Positions 1-10,064 of a stretch of 64,000 nucleotides of DNA are shown in pieces. Position 1 is the first letter of the stretch. Each line of letters begins with the position of its first letter. The stretch spans positions 23,854 to 87,853 of the forward strand of contig CACGBT010000004.1 of assembly GCA_902571335.1 (NCBI GenBank). The letters run 5' to 3'. The translations under genes were made by a program, and so were the position numbers. The notes below the pieces were generated by a model, which was not told the DNA's origin, made no database searches, and saw only the letters and a program-made list of their open reading frames with translations. The DNA comes from an uncultured Prochlorococcus sp. (GTDB lineage: Bacteria; Cyanobacteriota; Cyanobacteriia; PCC-6307; Cyanobiaceae).

Positions 1-35
1 ACCAAAACTTAATCTTAATTTAATAGTTTATAAAT

Positions 36-818
36 ATGAAAATTTCAATCCTTTTAATTGAAGATGATCGTGATATGCGTGATTTGGTGGCCAGGCATTT
101 AGAACATTCTGGTTTCGATGTCCAAAAAGCTGAAGATGGAATAAAAGGACAAGCACTAGCTCTTCAATATTCACCAGATTTAATACTCTTAGATTTAATG
201 CTTCCAAGTGTTGATGGGCTAACTTTATGCCAGCGATTAAGAAGAGATGAAAGAACATCAAATATACCAATTTTGATGATAACTGCATTAGGCGGCTTGA
301 AAGATAAAGTTACTGGGTTTAATTCTGGCGCAGATGATTACATTACTAAACCTTTCGATTTAGAAGAATTACATGTACGGATAAAAGCTTTATTAAGAAG
401 AACCAACAGAGCACAATTGAATTCTAGTAATCAGCAAGAAATATTAAATTATGGCCCTCTAACTCTTGTTCCTGAAAGATTTGAAGCTATCTGGTTTGAA
501 TCTCCTGTTAGATTAACTCATCTTGAATTTGAACTACTTCATTGTCTTTTGCAAAGGCATGGTCAAACTGTATCGCCAGCATTAATTCTTAAAGAAGTAT
601 GGGGATATGAACCTGATGATGATATTGAGACAATCAGAGTTCATATTAGGCATTTACGCACCAAACTTGAACCCGATCCACGTAAGCCTATATATATAAA
701 AACTGTATATGGTGCTGGATATTGCCTTGAGTTACCTATTGGTTCTCAAGTTGAAACTGCTAGGCAAGAGTTTATTGAAGCAAGAAATCCTAATTTGATA
801 AATTCTGCACTTGATTAA
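36..818 (+). CDS. rpaA: OmpR/PhoB-family response regulator, RpaA-like
   Basis: Receiver domain ([23 protein letters not shown] in TKPFD) plus winged-helix C-terminus ([28 protein letters not shown]); '[21 protein letters not shown]' resembles RpaA. Confidence 0.85.
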   Translation: MKISILLIEDDRDMRDLVARHLEHSGFDVQKAEDGIKGQALALQYSPDLILLDLMLPSVDGLTLCQRLRRDERTSNIPILMITALGGLKDKVTGFNSGADDYITKPFDLEELHVRIKALLRRTNRAQLNSSNQQEILNYGPLTLVPERFEAIWFESPVRLTHLEFELLHCLLQRHGQTVSPALILKEVWGYEPDDDIETIRVHIRHLRTKLEPDPRKPIYIKTVYGAGYCLELPIGSQVETARQEFIEARNPNLINSALD

Positions 819-819
819 A

Positions 820-1782
820 TCATATATCTTCTAACGAGATTTTCAAAAAAATTATTTCCCATGCCAACCTCGGTTGAATGTTTTTTCTTAAGAGATATTT
901 TAATTTTTCGAGTTTCTTAACTAGATCGATATTTTTTGTCTTTCTCCACCAAATGGTTTGAATGAAATTTACTAAACAAATCTGTTGATAAATTTCTAGT
1001 TTTTCACTTATTAGTTTAGAAATTTCTAATATTTCCAGATAATCTTTTATTGGATAAACTAATTTACTGATGATTTCATCTGAAAAATCATTCCAAATCT
1101 CAATATTTTTCAATAATTGATCTGGAGATCCGTTTGCAGAGTGAATTAAATCTTCAAAATTTATTTTTTTATTAATATTTAATTTAGAAGTATCTAAATA
1201 ACCTTTCAAAAAAGACTTTATTTGTTCACTAGAAAAGGATTTAAATCTGACGATTTGACATCTTGATATGATCGTATCTAAGAGAAGTTTTAATTTAGAT
1301 GTCAGTAAAATAAAAATGCCGTTACTTGGTTCTTCTAGAGTTTTTAGAAGGCAATTTGAGGCTGCTTCGTTTAAGAGGTGTGCATCAATAATTAAAACAA
1401 TTTTTTTTTCTGAGTTTATTGATTTTTGACTAAGAAAAGTTTTGATATTACGTACTTGTGCAATCTTTATAATTTCAGATCCACTTTTTATGCTTTTTTC
1501 AAGATTGGAACTTCTTGGACTTTTAGTTGCCAAAAGAGAATCAGGTTCAATAATTAAAAAATCAGGATGGTTATTGTTTGTAATTTTCTCTTCAATATTA
1601 TCGCTTGGCGAAGACTGTTTGAAAATCTCTTTTATAAATTGAAGAGCAGTTTGCTTTTTTCCTACTCCTTCAGCTCCATAAAATATATAACCATTAGCAA
1701 ATGATTTGTTTTTAATTATGTTGTTTAGACAGGTATTGACTTCTTCATTCAAGAAAAAATTATTTTTTTTAACCTCAATCAT
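820..1782 (-). CDS. holB: DNA polymerase III delta' subunit
   Basis: AAA+ clamp-loader features ([44 protein letters not shown]); 4-nt overlap with tmk. Confidence 0.9.
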   Translation of the reverse strand: MIEVKKNNFFLNEEVNTCLNNIIKNKSFANGYIFYGAEGVGKKQTALQFIKEIFKQSSPSDNIEEKITNNNHPDFLIIEPDSLLATKSPRSSNLEKSIKSGSEIIKIAQVRNIKTFLSQKSINSEKKIVLIIDAHLLNEAASNCLLKTLEEPSNGIFILLTSKLKLLLDTIISRCQIVRFKSFSSEQIKSFLKGYLDTSKLNINKKINFEDLIHSANGSPDQLLKNIEIWNDFSDEIISKLVYPIKDYLEILEISKLISEKLEIYQQICLVNFIQTIWWRKTKNIDLVKKLEKLKYLLRKNIQPRLAWEIIFLKISLEDI

Positions 1783-2417
1783 TTGTTATTAGAAAAATTG
1801 TTCAGCAAAGTGTCTTTAATTTGATTAGATATAGTTTTAATATTTTGTGAGGCAGATATCACTTTCCAGTTTTTTTGTTTAGCAATGAGTTTGAATCCTT
1901 CATTTACTTTTTCTAAAAATCTAATGCCTTCTGATTCTATTCTATCTGGAATTTGATTTTTTCTTCGTAATATACTCTCTTCTGGAGAAATTTCTAAGAA
2001 GAAAGTGAGATCAGGACATTCTCCCTGACACACAATAGATTCAATATTTTTAATTATTTCTAAATTTATATTTCTTCCATAACCTTGATAAGCAAGGGTG
2101 GAGTCGGAAAATCTGTCACTTATTACCCAATCATTGTTATTTAATGCAGGTGAAATAATTTTGGAAATGTGTTCAGCTCTATCCGCTGAATAAAGTAATA
2201 ATTCCGCAAGAGATGAAGGCTTGTTATTTTCATTATTATCAAGAATCAGTCCTCTAAGTTTTTTGCCTAAAAGACTTCCTCCTGGCTCTCTAGTTGTGAT
2301 TAATTTAGACCCTTTCTTCATTAGACCACTATTAGGTAGCCATTTAGATAGTTCATCTATTTGGGTAGTTTTACCACATCCATCAATACCCTCAATAACG
2401 ATAAATTTTCCTTTCAT
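1779..2417 (-). CDS. tmk: Thymidylate kinase
   Basis: [20 protein letters not shown]-loop, [23 protein letters not shown] motifs. Confidence 0.95.
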   Translation of the reverse strand: MKGKFIVIEGIDGCGKTTQIDELSKWLPNSGLMKKGSKLITTREPGGSLLGKKLRGLILDNNENNKPSSLAELLLYSADRAEHISKIISPALNNNDWVISDRFSDSTLAYQGYGRNINLEIIKNIESIVCQGECPDLTFFLEISPEESILRRKNQIPDRIESEGIRFLEKVNEGFKLIAKQKNWKVISASQNIKTISNQIKDTLLNNFSNNK

Positions 2418-4712
2418 TTAATCCAAAGATAAAGCATTAATTACAACTGTAATAGAGCTTATAGCCATCAATAATGCTGCTATTGAGGGAGTAAGAAGAA
2501 TACCGTATTTAGGGAATAAAATGCCTGCTGCTAAAGGTATAGCTAATAAGTTGTAACCAAAAGCCCATATTAGATTTTGCTTTATTTTTTTTATAGTTCT
2601 TTTGGCAAGATTTAAGGCGTAGGGTAATCCATTTAGTTGATCTCCCATCAATACAACATCTGCATTTGCCTTGGCTATTTGAGTCCCTGATCCCACTGCA
2701 ATTCCTAAGTCTGAAGATGCTAAGGCAGGGACATCATTAATACCATCACCAATCATTGCTACTTTATTATTAATTTTTAAATTTTCTATAGTTTTTAGCT
2801 TCATTTCAGGAAGAAGATCCCATTTTACCTCTGTCTCTTTACAACCAATTTTTTTTGCTAAAGCTAAGACTGTTTGTTTCCTATCTCCACTTAAAATATT
2901 AATTTTAAATTTGTTTTCTCTTAAATTTTGAACTGTTTTAATTGAATCATCTCTGAGTAAATCTCCAAGTAAGATAAAGCCTAATAACTTATCTTTGATA
3001 CTTACTCCAATGATTGTGTTCGTTTTTGTCACTTCATTTTCAATGACTTTTTTTGCATCACTATCAATAATTATTCCCTTACTTACTAGCCATTCAATAT
3101 TTCCAATATTAATAAGTCCATCAATTGACTCTAGTTCTCCAGAAATACCGCGACCTGAATGAGTGAAAATTTTTTTTATTGGAAATAAACTTAAATTTTG
3201 TTTTTGTGCCTCTTGAATTAAGGCATCTGCGATTGGATGCCTGCTTTCCTTTTCTAAACTGGCAGCTATTTTTAATAAAAATGAATGATCATCATTTTTT
3301 TTGTAATCAACAATGAAAGGTTTACCTTTTGTTAAAGTGCCTGTCTTGTCAAAAATAATGTGATTAATTTTTGAAGCCATCTCAATTTTGTCCCCGCCTT
3401 TAAATAAAACACCTTTTTTTGCTGCTTTACCTGATGCTACTGTTATTACAGTTGGGGTGGCCAAACCTAATGCACAAGGACAAGCAATTACTAAAACAGC
3501 AATTGACAATTGAATGGCTAGACTAAGGAAATTCTCAGCATTACTACCAAGCGAACTATGAAGTGTATGGCTTGAGTGAGTGATGAATTCATGATTATGA
3601 ATTAATAAATCTGGCCAAATATTTCTTGCCCCCTTCCACCAAAAGAAGAAAGTTAAAGTAGCAAAAATAAGTACAAAGTAAGTAAATTTGCCTGCAATTT
3701 CATCAGCAATTCTTTGAATGCGGGGTTTTCTAGAGTTTACAGACTCAATAAGATTTACTAGTTTTGCAAGAGAAGAATCCCCTCCGATCTTTTGTACTTT
3801 AAGTCTAAGAGTTGAATTAAGATTTAAAGACCCACTAGATAGATTGTCACCTTCTTTTACCTCGATAGGTTTGGATTCTCCTGTAATATGTGAGACATCA
3901 ACATATGAATGACCTTGAGTAACAATGCAGTCAGCGGGTACTCTGTCTCCTGCTAAAACTTGAATCTCTTGATTAGGTCTCAAAGTGTTTACTCGTATTG
4001 ACTTTATTTGATTATCTTTTGTGTAGATATTGGCCATTTCAGGTTGAAGATCTAATAATTCTCCAATGGATGAACCAGTTTGATATCTTGCTCTTTCTTC
4101 TAAGAAACGCCCAATAAGTATGAAGCCTAACAGCATAACTGGTTCATTAAAAAAACAAGGGAACCCATTGGTAGGAAATATTAAGGATAGAAGACTTGTT
4201 GTATATGCGCTAATGACTCCAAGAGCTACTAAAGAATCCATATCAGGATGGTTCTTAATAAATGAATTAAATCCATTAATAATTATTTCTCTGCCAGGAA
4301 ATAATAGAGCTAATGTTGCTAATGAAGCGTGAAAAAATATATTACCTAATATCGGAAAATTTATATATCTTCCTTCTGCCAGATGACCTAAACCGGAAAA
4401 TAATAAAAGTAATAGGGCAAAAGTTAGTTTTTTCCATTGATTATTCCACTTCTTTTTTTTTTCTAATTCTGCTTTATTTATTTTTTTTGAAAAATCATTT
4501 ATGTAAATCTTTGATGGGAATCCATTTTCTTTTAGATTTTCGAGAACTGTTTCTATTTCTATATGTTTTTGGGTAATTTCAAAATATGCACTTTCAGTAA
4601 GCAAGTTAACAGAGACATTTTCAATACCATCAGAATTATTCAATATTTTTTCAACAGTACTAACACAACCCCCGCACTTCATTCCTGTAACTTTTAATTG
4701 AATGCTCTCCAT
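2418..4712 (-). CDS. Heavy-metal (probable copper) translocating P1B-type ATPase
   Basis: N-terminal HMA motif GMKCGGCVS, CPC in VIACPCALGLATPT, DKTGTLT phosphorylation motif, SRHPIADAL, MIGDGINDVPAL. Confidence 0.93.
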   Translation of the reverse strand: MESIQLKVTGMKCGGCVSTVEKILNNSDGIENVSVNLLTESAYFEITQKHIEIETVLENLKENGFPSKIYINDFSKKINKAELEKKKKWNNQWKKLTFALLLLLFSGLGHLAEGRYINFPILGNIFFHASLATLALLFPGREIIINGFNSFIKNHPDMDSLVALGVISAYTTSLLSLIFPTNGFPCFFNEPVMLLGFILIGRFLEERARYQTGSSIGELLDLQPEMANIYTKDNQIKSIRVNTLRPNQEIQVLAGDRVPADCIVTQGHSYVDVSHITGESKPIEVKEGDNLSSGSLNLNSTLRLKVQKIGGDSSLAKLVNLIESVNSRKPRIQRIADEIAGKFTYFVLIFATLTFFFWWKGARNIWPDLLIHNHEFITHSSHTLHSSLGSNAENFLSLAIQLSIAVLVIACPCALGLATPTVITVASGKAAKKGVLFKGGDKIEMASKINHIIFDKTGTLTKGKPFIVDYKKNDDHSFLLKIAASLEKESRHPIADALIQEAQKQNLSLFPIKKIFTHSGRGISGELESIDGLINIGNIEWLVSKGIIIDSDAKKVIENEVTKTNTIIGVSIKDKLLGFILLGDLLRDDSIKTVQNLRENKFKINILSGDRKQTVLALAKKIGCKETEVKWDLLPEMKLKTIENLKINNKVAMIGDGINDVPALASSDLGIAVGSGTQIAKANADVVLMGDQLNGLPYALNLAKRTIKKIKQNLIWAFGYNLLAIPLAAGILFPKYGILLTPSIAALLMAISSITVVINALSLD

Positions 4713-4832
4713 ATTTTCACGATAGAAGCAAATTAATGCTTGATCTTATTTTTAACTATAATAATAAATGTAATAGACTTTTTAAATAGTTATTTTTTAA
4801 ATTACTATATTAATTTTATTAGATTTAAAGCA

Positions 4833-5354
4833 GTGCCTAGTAATCAAAACAGAGACAATTTTATTGATAAGGCATTTACTGTAATTGCTGAATCTATTGT
4901 AAAAATAATGCCTATCGATGAGAAAGAAAAAAAGGCGTATATTTACTATAGAGATGGCTTAGCTGCACAAAATAATGGGGATTATTCGGAAGCATTAGAG
5001 TATTACAAAGAGAGTTTATTGCTTGAAGAAAATAAAATTGATAGAGGTGAGACTTTAAAAAACATGGCAATTATATATATGAGTAATGGTGAAGAGGATT
5101 TGTCTATTGAAACTTATGAAAAAGCATTACTAGAAAATCCCAAACAACCATCATGCTTAAAAAATATAGGTTTAATTTATGAAAAAAGGGGAAGATATGC
5201 TGAGCAAAATGGTGATTTAGATCAGAGAGATATTTGGTTTGATAAAGCTGCTGAAGTCTGGTCTAAAGCAGTGAGACTATATCCAGGTGGGTATCTAGAT
5301 ATTGAGAATTGGTTGAAAAACTCAGGCAGAAGTTCAATTGATATGTACCTTTAA
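4833..5354 (+). CDS. ycf3: Photosystem I assembly protein Ycf3 (TPR protein)
   Basis: [26 protein letters not shown]...[31 protein letters not shown] start at 4833 preferred over the ORF-track start at 4740. Confidence 0.92.
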   Translation: MPSNQNRDNFIDKAFTVIAESIVKIMPIDEKEKKAYIYYRDGLAAQNNGDYSEALEYYKESLLLEENKIDRGETLKNMAIIYMSNGEEDLSIETYEKALLENPKQPSCLKNIGLIYEKRGRYAEQNGDLDQRDIWFDKAAEVWSKAVRLYPGGYLDIENWLKNSGRSSIDMYL

Positions 5355-5358
5355 TTTT

Positions 5359-6711
5359 TTATTTTGATAAAGAATAATCAACTGCTTCTTTAATATTGGA
5401 TATCTCTTTGATATTTATTAAATTTTGAAAATTATTATTTATTTCCTCCTCTAGTTTTGGCACTACTATATTTTTGATCCCTAGTCTTACGGCTTCTTCT
5501 ATCTTTGTCCGAAGGTTATTCGATTTTCTAACTTGACCGCTCAAACCCAATTCCCCAATAAATGAGGTACTAACTAAAGGAGGAATATTTTTCAAACTTG
5601 ATAAAATTGATATTGCTACACCTAAGTCAGATGAGGGATCATTAATCTCAAAGCCTCCACCAGTAGCTATATAACAATCAAATTCAGATAATTTTATCCC
5701 TACATGTTTTTCAATAACTGCAAGAATTTGATGCAATCTATTTATGCTTATTCCAGTTGTAGTTCGTCTTGGGTTACTGTAGAAAGTTTTATTTACCAGT
5801 GCTTGTATATCCACTGCTATTGGTCGAGTACCTTCATTTGTAATCGTAGTTGTTACACCTGAAATATTTTCTTTATTTGTGAAAATTGAACTTGGGTTTT
5901 TTATCTCTCGTAAACCCTCTTCAAGCATTTCAAAAATTCCAATCTCAAAGGTTGATCCAAATCGATTTTTTATACCTCTTAGTAATCTATGAGATGAAAT
6001 ATTATCTCCTTCAAAGTTTATTACTGTATCAACTAAATGCTCAAGAGTTTTTGGGCCAGCTAAAGCACCATCTTTGGTTACATGACCAATTATTAGAAGC
6101 GCAATATTATTTTCTTTTGCTAGATTCTGCAACTCAGATGAACATGCTCTAACTTGAGAAACCGATCCTGGCGAACTTTCCATTTCATGATTATGGATGG
6201 CTTGAATACTATCAATTATTGCCAAACTTGGATTTATACGTTTAATTTCTTCAATAATTAAAGATAAATTGGTTTCTGCAAAAATTTTTAAATCAATACT
6301 GTTTTGATTTAATCTTTCCCATCTAATTTTTACTTGTTCTAAAGATTCTTCTGCAGTTATGTATAAAACTTTCTCATTGAGAGATATTTTTCCTGCTGAT
6401 TGAAGAACGATTGTGCTTTTACCTATTCCTGGTTCTCCTCCAAGTAAAACAACAGATCCAGGTACTATTCCACCTCCAAGAACTCGATCAAATTCTCTAA
6501 ACCCACTTGTAAATCTTGATATTTTTTTTGATGAAATTTCATTAAATGGTAAAGATTTCTTATTACTTTTAATATCTTGATGTTTAGATCTCTTGCTTTT
6601 AATTTCTTCTACAATGGAATTCCATGAGTTGCAATTAAGGCATTTCCCAAAGTATTGAGAAGTTTCAGTTCCGCAATTTTGACAAATAAAAGTCGACAAT
6701 TTGCTAGACAT
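5359..6711 (-). CDS. radA: DNA repair protein RadA
   Basis: C4 zinc motif CQNCG..CLNCNSW, Walker A GGEPGIGKST, KNRFG motif, Lon-like C-terminus. Confidence 0.95.
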   Translation of the reverse strand: MSSKLSTFICQNCGTETSQYFGKCLNCNSWNSIVEEIKSKRSKHQDIKSNKKSLPFNEISSKKISRFTSGFREFDRVLGGGIVPGSVVLLGGEPGIGKSTIVLQSAGKISLNEKVLYITAEESLEQVKIRWERLNQNSIDLKIFAETNLSLIIEEIKRINPSLAIIDSIQAIHNHEMESSPGSVSQVRACSSELQNLAKENNIALLIIGHVTKDGALAGPKTLEHLVDTVINFEGDNISSHRLLRGIKNRFGSTFEIGIFEMLEEGLREIKNPSSIFTNKENISGVTTTITNEGTRPIAVDIQALVNKTFYSNPRRTTTGISINRLHQILAVIEKHVGIKLSEFDCYIATGGGFEINDPSSDLGVAISILSSLKNIPPLVSTSFIGELGLSGQVRKSNNLRTKIEEAVRLGIKNIVVPKLEEEINNNFQNLINIKEISNIKEAVDYSLSK

Positions 6712-6818
6712 TTAGTTTTTGAATGAAGTATTAGAACTAGAATGTTTGGGATATTGCCCCTCTACAAGTTAGATTAGGATAATAATTAATTCTCTTACTG
6801 ATTAGCTAATAGAAACAA

Positions 6819-7565
6819 ATGGCTCTATCTAGTCAAACTAAAGAAACAATTCTTGTCGCAGATGACGAGGCAAGTATTAGAAGAATTCTGGAGACCCGAC
6901 TCTCCATGATTGGCTACAAAGTAGTAACTGCTTGTGATGGTAAAGAAGCACTAAAGTTATTTAAAGATTATGAGCCTGATTTAGTCGTACTTGACGTTAT
7001 GATGCCAAAATTAGATGGCTATGGAGTTTGTCAAGAATTAAGGAAAGATTCTGATGTTCCAATTGTTATGTTAACTGCATTAGGAGATGTTGCAGATAGG
7101 ATAACAGGTTTAGAATTAGGGGCTGATGATTATGTTGTGAAACCATTTAGTCCTAAGGAATTAGAAGCTAGAATTAGATGCGTTCTGAGAAGAATTGACA
7201 AAGAACAAATTCCTGGAATGCCTAATTCAGGATTAATTTTGGTTACTGATATAAAAATTGATACAAATCGAAGACAAGTTTTTAAAAGCGATGAGAGAAT
7301 AAGATTAACTGGTATGGAATTTAGTCTTTTAGAGCTTTTGGTAAGCAGATCAGGAGAGCCATTTAGTAGAGGAGAAATTTTGAAGGAAGTTTGGGGATAT
7401 ACACCTGAGAGACACGTAGATACAAGAGTAGTCGATGTTCACATATCAAGATTAAGATCTAAACTGGAGGCTGATCCAGCAAATCCGGAATTGATATTAA
7501 CTGCAAGGGGCACAGGGTATCTTTTTCAAAGGATTGTAGATATTACCCCTTTTGAAAATAAATAA
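6819..7565 (+). CDS. rpaB: OmpR-family response regulator RpaB
   Basis: ILVADDEASIRRILETRLSMIGYKVVTACDG...VVLDVMMPKLDGYGVCQELRK..ALGDVADRITGLELGADDYVVKPFSPKELEARI is characteristic of RpaB/Ycf27. Confidence 0.95.
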   Translation: MALSSQTKETILVADDEASIRRILETRLSMIGYKVVTACDGKEALKLFKDYEPDLVVLDVMMPKLDGYGVCQELRKDSDVPIVMLTALGDVADRITGLELGADDYVVKPFSPKELEARIRCVLRRIDKEQIPGMPNSGLILVTDIKIDTNRRQVFKSDERIRLTGMEFSLLELLVSRSGEPFSRGEILKEVWGYTPERHVDTRVVDVHISRLRSKLEADPANPELILTARGTGYLFQRIVDITPFENK

Positions 7566-8984
7566 ATGGGCAAAGAAAGTGTACAAAAAATTAATAAGCC
7601 TAGAGCTATCAGAAGATTAGTTATTTGGTACAAAAGAAACTCGGCTGTAACTTCAATAGTAGATACTGCTGCGAGTTCTGCAGTAACGGCTAGTAATGTT
7701 GCGGGTAATGTAGTTTCTGGTGCTGGTTCTGTTGTGAGCACAGCTAGTAATGTTGCTAGTAATGTTGCAGGTAATGTTGCAGGTAATGTAGTTTCTAGCG
7801 CTGAATCTGTTGTTAATACTGCCAGTAGTGTTGTTTCAAATGCTAGCTCAATAGCTAAAAATACATTACAGCCATTAGTTTTTGACCCATTAAAAAGATT
7901 ACAAAATAACGATAATAATTTAGATAGGGTGGAGGAATCTCAATCGAAAAGAGTTTGGATCGCCGTTGATGGTATGGGTGGGGATTATGCTCCTGGTCCA
8001 ATTCTTGAGGGTTGCCTTGAGGCAATAAGTAGATTTCCAATAAACATAAAGTTTGTTGGCAAAATTGAAAAAGTTAAAGATGCAGCAGAAAAAACTGGTT
8101 TAGCAGAAATATTAGAAAATGAAATAAATAAAAATCGTATTGAATTAATTGATAGTGGAGATCCTATCGGGATGAATGAAGAAGCTACTGCAGTTAGAAA
8201 AAGGAAAAATGCAAGTATAAATGTTGCAATGGATTTAGTGAGAAATAATAAAGCTGATGCTGTCTACTCAGCGGGTAATTCAGGAGCTATGATGGCTTCT
8301 GCCATATTTAGAGTTGGGAGATTGAAAGGGATTGATAGACCAGCTATAGGAGCATTATTTCCAACAAGGGATCAAACTCGCCCAGTATTAGTTTTAGATG
8401 TTGGAGCAAATACTGATTGTAAGCCCTCTTATCTGCATCAATTTGCTCTTCTGGGTAATATTTATGCAAAAGATGTCTTACAAGTAAAAAAACCAAGAAT
8501 TGGCCTTTTAAATATCGGAGAAGAGGAATGCAAAGGTAATGATTTATCCTTAAAAACATTTGAATTATTATCTTCTGAAAAAAGTTTTGATTTTGGAGGT
8601 AATTGTGAAGGGCGAGATGTTTTATCAGGTAGCTTCGACGTAGTAGTCTGTGATGGATTTACTGGAAATATATTATTGAAATTTCTTGAATCTGTGGGAG
8701 GAGTTTTATTAGATATTTTGAGAGCTGAACTGCCGCGTGGAAGGCGGGGTAAAGTTGGTTCAGCTTTTTTAAAAAGTAATCTACTTCGAATTAAGAAAAG
8801 GTTAGATCATGCAGAACATGGAGGAGCTTTATTACTTGGGGTGAATGGAATTTGCGTTATTGGTCATGGAAGTAGCAAATCTTTATCAGTAGTTAGTGCT
8901 CTTCGCTTGGCTCACTCCGCAGTGAATCATGATGTTATGGATAATTTAAATCAGCTGCAAAAGCTTCAAGTTTTAAATTCATAA
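7566..8984 (+). CDS. plsX: Phosphate acyltransferase PlsX with a long repetitive N-terminal extension
   Basis: RVWIAVDGMGGDYAPGPILEG onward is canonical PlsX; residues ~1-129 are extra; start codon abuts the rpaB stop. Confidence 0.93.
   Translation: MGKESVQKINKPRAIRRLVIWYKRNSAVTSIVDTAASSAVTASNVAGNVVSGAGSVVSTASNVASNVAGNVAGNVVSSAESVVNTASSVVSNASSIAKNTLQPLVFDPLKRLQNNDNNLDRVEESQSKRVWIAVDGMGGDYAPGPILEGCLEAISRFPINIKFVGKIEKVKDAAEKTGLAEILENEINKNRIELIDSGDPIGMNEEATAVRKRKNASINVAMDLVRNNKADAVYSAGNSGAMMASAIFRVGRLKGIDRPAIGALFPTRDQTRPVLVLDVGANTDCKPSYLHQFALLGNIYAKDVLQVKKPRIGLLNIGEEECKGNDLSLKTFELLSSEKSFDFGGNCEGRDVLSGSFDVVVCDGFTGNILLKFLESVGGVLLDILRAELPRGRRGKVGSAFLKSNLLRIKKRLDHAEHGGALLLGVNGICVIGHGSSKSLSVVSALRLAHSAVNHDVMDNLNQLQKLQVLNS
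7743..7790 (+). repeat. Four tandem 12-nt units (GCTAGTAATGTT x2, GCAGGTAATGTT, GCAGGTAATGTA) inside plsX; two related units at 7689-7712
   Basis: Read directly; encodes ASNV-ASNV-AGNV-AGNV. Confidence 0.95.
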
Positions 8985-9038
8985 AACATATTGAGTCAAA
9001 TTTATGTTTGACTAATATAAGCAACTAAAAAAACTCTT

Positions 9039-10049
9039 TTGGAAGGAATAAATTTTAATCAGATTGGAGTCTCATTTAAGGGAAGCGGAAGTTATGTACC
9101 TGATCAAATTCTAACCAATTCAAAAATTAGTCAAAAGGTTGATACGAGCAATGAATGGATAAAATCTAGAACGGGCATTTCTGAAAGAAGAATCTCCAGC
9201 TTAGGTGATAATGTAACTGAGATGGGTTATAAGGCGGCACTAACTGCTATAGAAATGGCTAATTGGGATATTAAAACGATTGATTTAATTGTTTTAGCTA
9301 CTTCTACTCCGAATGATTTATTTGGATCAGCGCCATCTATTCAAGCTAAATTAGGGGCAGCTAATGCTGTAGCTTTCGATTTAACAGCAGCATGTAGTGG
9401 TTTCTTATTTGCCTTAATTTCAGCCTCACAATTTTTAAAAGGTGGTGGTGGTTTTAAAAGGGCTATTGTTATAGGAGCAGATCAACTATCAAGCTTTGTT
9501 GATTGGAATGACAGAGGAAGTTGTATTCTCTTTGGAGATGGTGCAGGTGCATTAGCAATTGAAGCTACTAATGAATTTGATAATTTAATTGGTTTTGATA
9601 TGAGAACTGACGGAGAAAGGGGTTCTTTTCTTAATCTCCCATCAAAAAATACTAAGGGTTCAATCATTGATAATATTGATTTTTTAAGTGGAGCCTTTTC
9701 TCCAATTCAAATGAATGGTCAGGAAGTGTATAAATTTGCAGTTAGAGAAGTTCCGATAATTCTTGAAAAGTTGTTGAAAAAAATGAATTATACTTCCGAT
9801 AAAGTTGATTGGCTTGTATTGCATCAAGCTAATCAAAGGATATTGGATTCTGTAGGAGAAAGATTAAAAATTCCTGGAGAAAAAATTCTTAGTAATTTAG
9901 AAAAATATGGTAATACTTCAGCAGCAACAATTCCACTAGTGATCGATGAAGCTATTAGAAATAATAGAATTAAACAAAATGATATTATAGCTACAAGTGG
10001 TTTTGGTGCTGGTTTAAGTTGGGGTGCAGCCCTCATTAAATGGGGTTAA
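9039..10049 (+). CDS. fabH: 3-oxoacyl-ACP synthase III
   Basis: GSGSYVPDQILTN, SRTGISERR, DLTAACSGFLFAL active Cys, VLHQANQRI, EKYGNTSAATIPL; TTG start. Confidence 0.95.
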   Translation: MEGINFNQIGVSFKGSGSYVPDQILTNSKISQKVDTSNEWIKSRTGISERRISSLGDNVTEMGYKAALTAIEMANWDIKTIDLIVLATSTPNDLFGSAPSIQAKLGAANAVAFDLTAACSGFLFALISASQFLKGGGGFKRAIVIGADQLSSFVDWNDRGSCILFGDGAGALAIEATNEFDNLIGFDMRTDGERGSFLNLPSKNTKGSIIDNIDFLSGAFSPIQMNGQEVYKFAVREVPIILEKLLKKMNYTSDKVDWLVLHQANQRILDSVGERLKIPGEKILSNLEKYGNTSAATIPLVIDEAIRNNRIKQNDIIATSGFGAGLSWGAALIKWG

Positions 10050-10064
10050 AAAAAAAGGAGAATT

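Noticed and set aside
28-288. 86-aa minus-strand ORF opposite rpaA
   Set aside because: Antisense shadow of a strongly supported receiver domain; Leu/His-rich, no recognisable motif.
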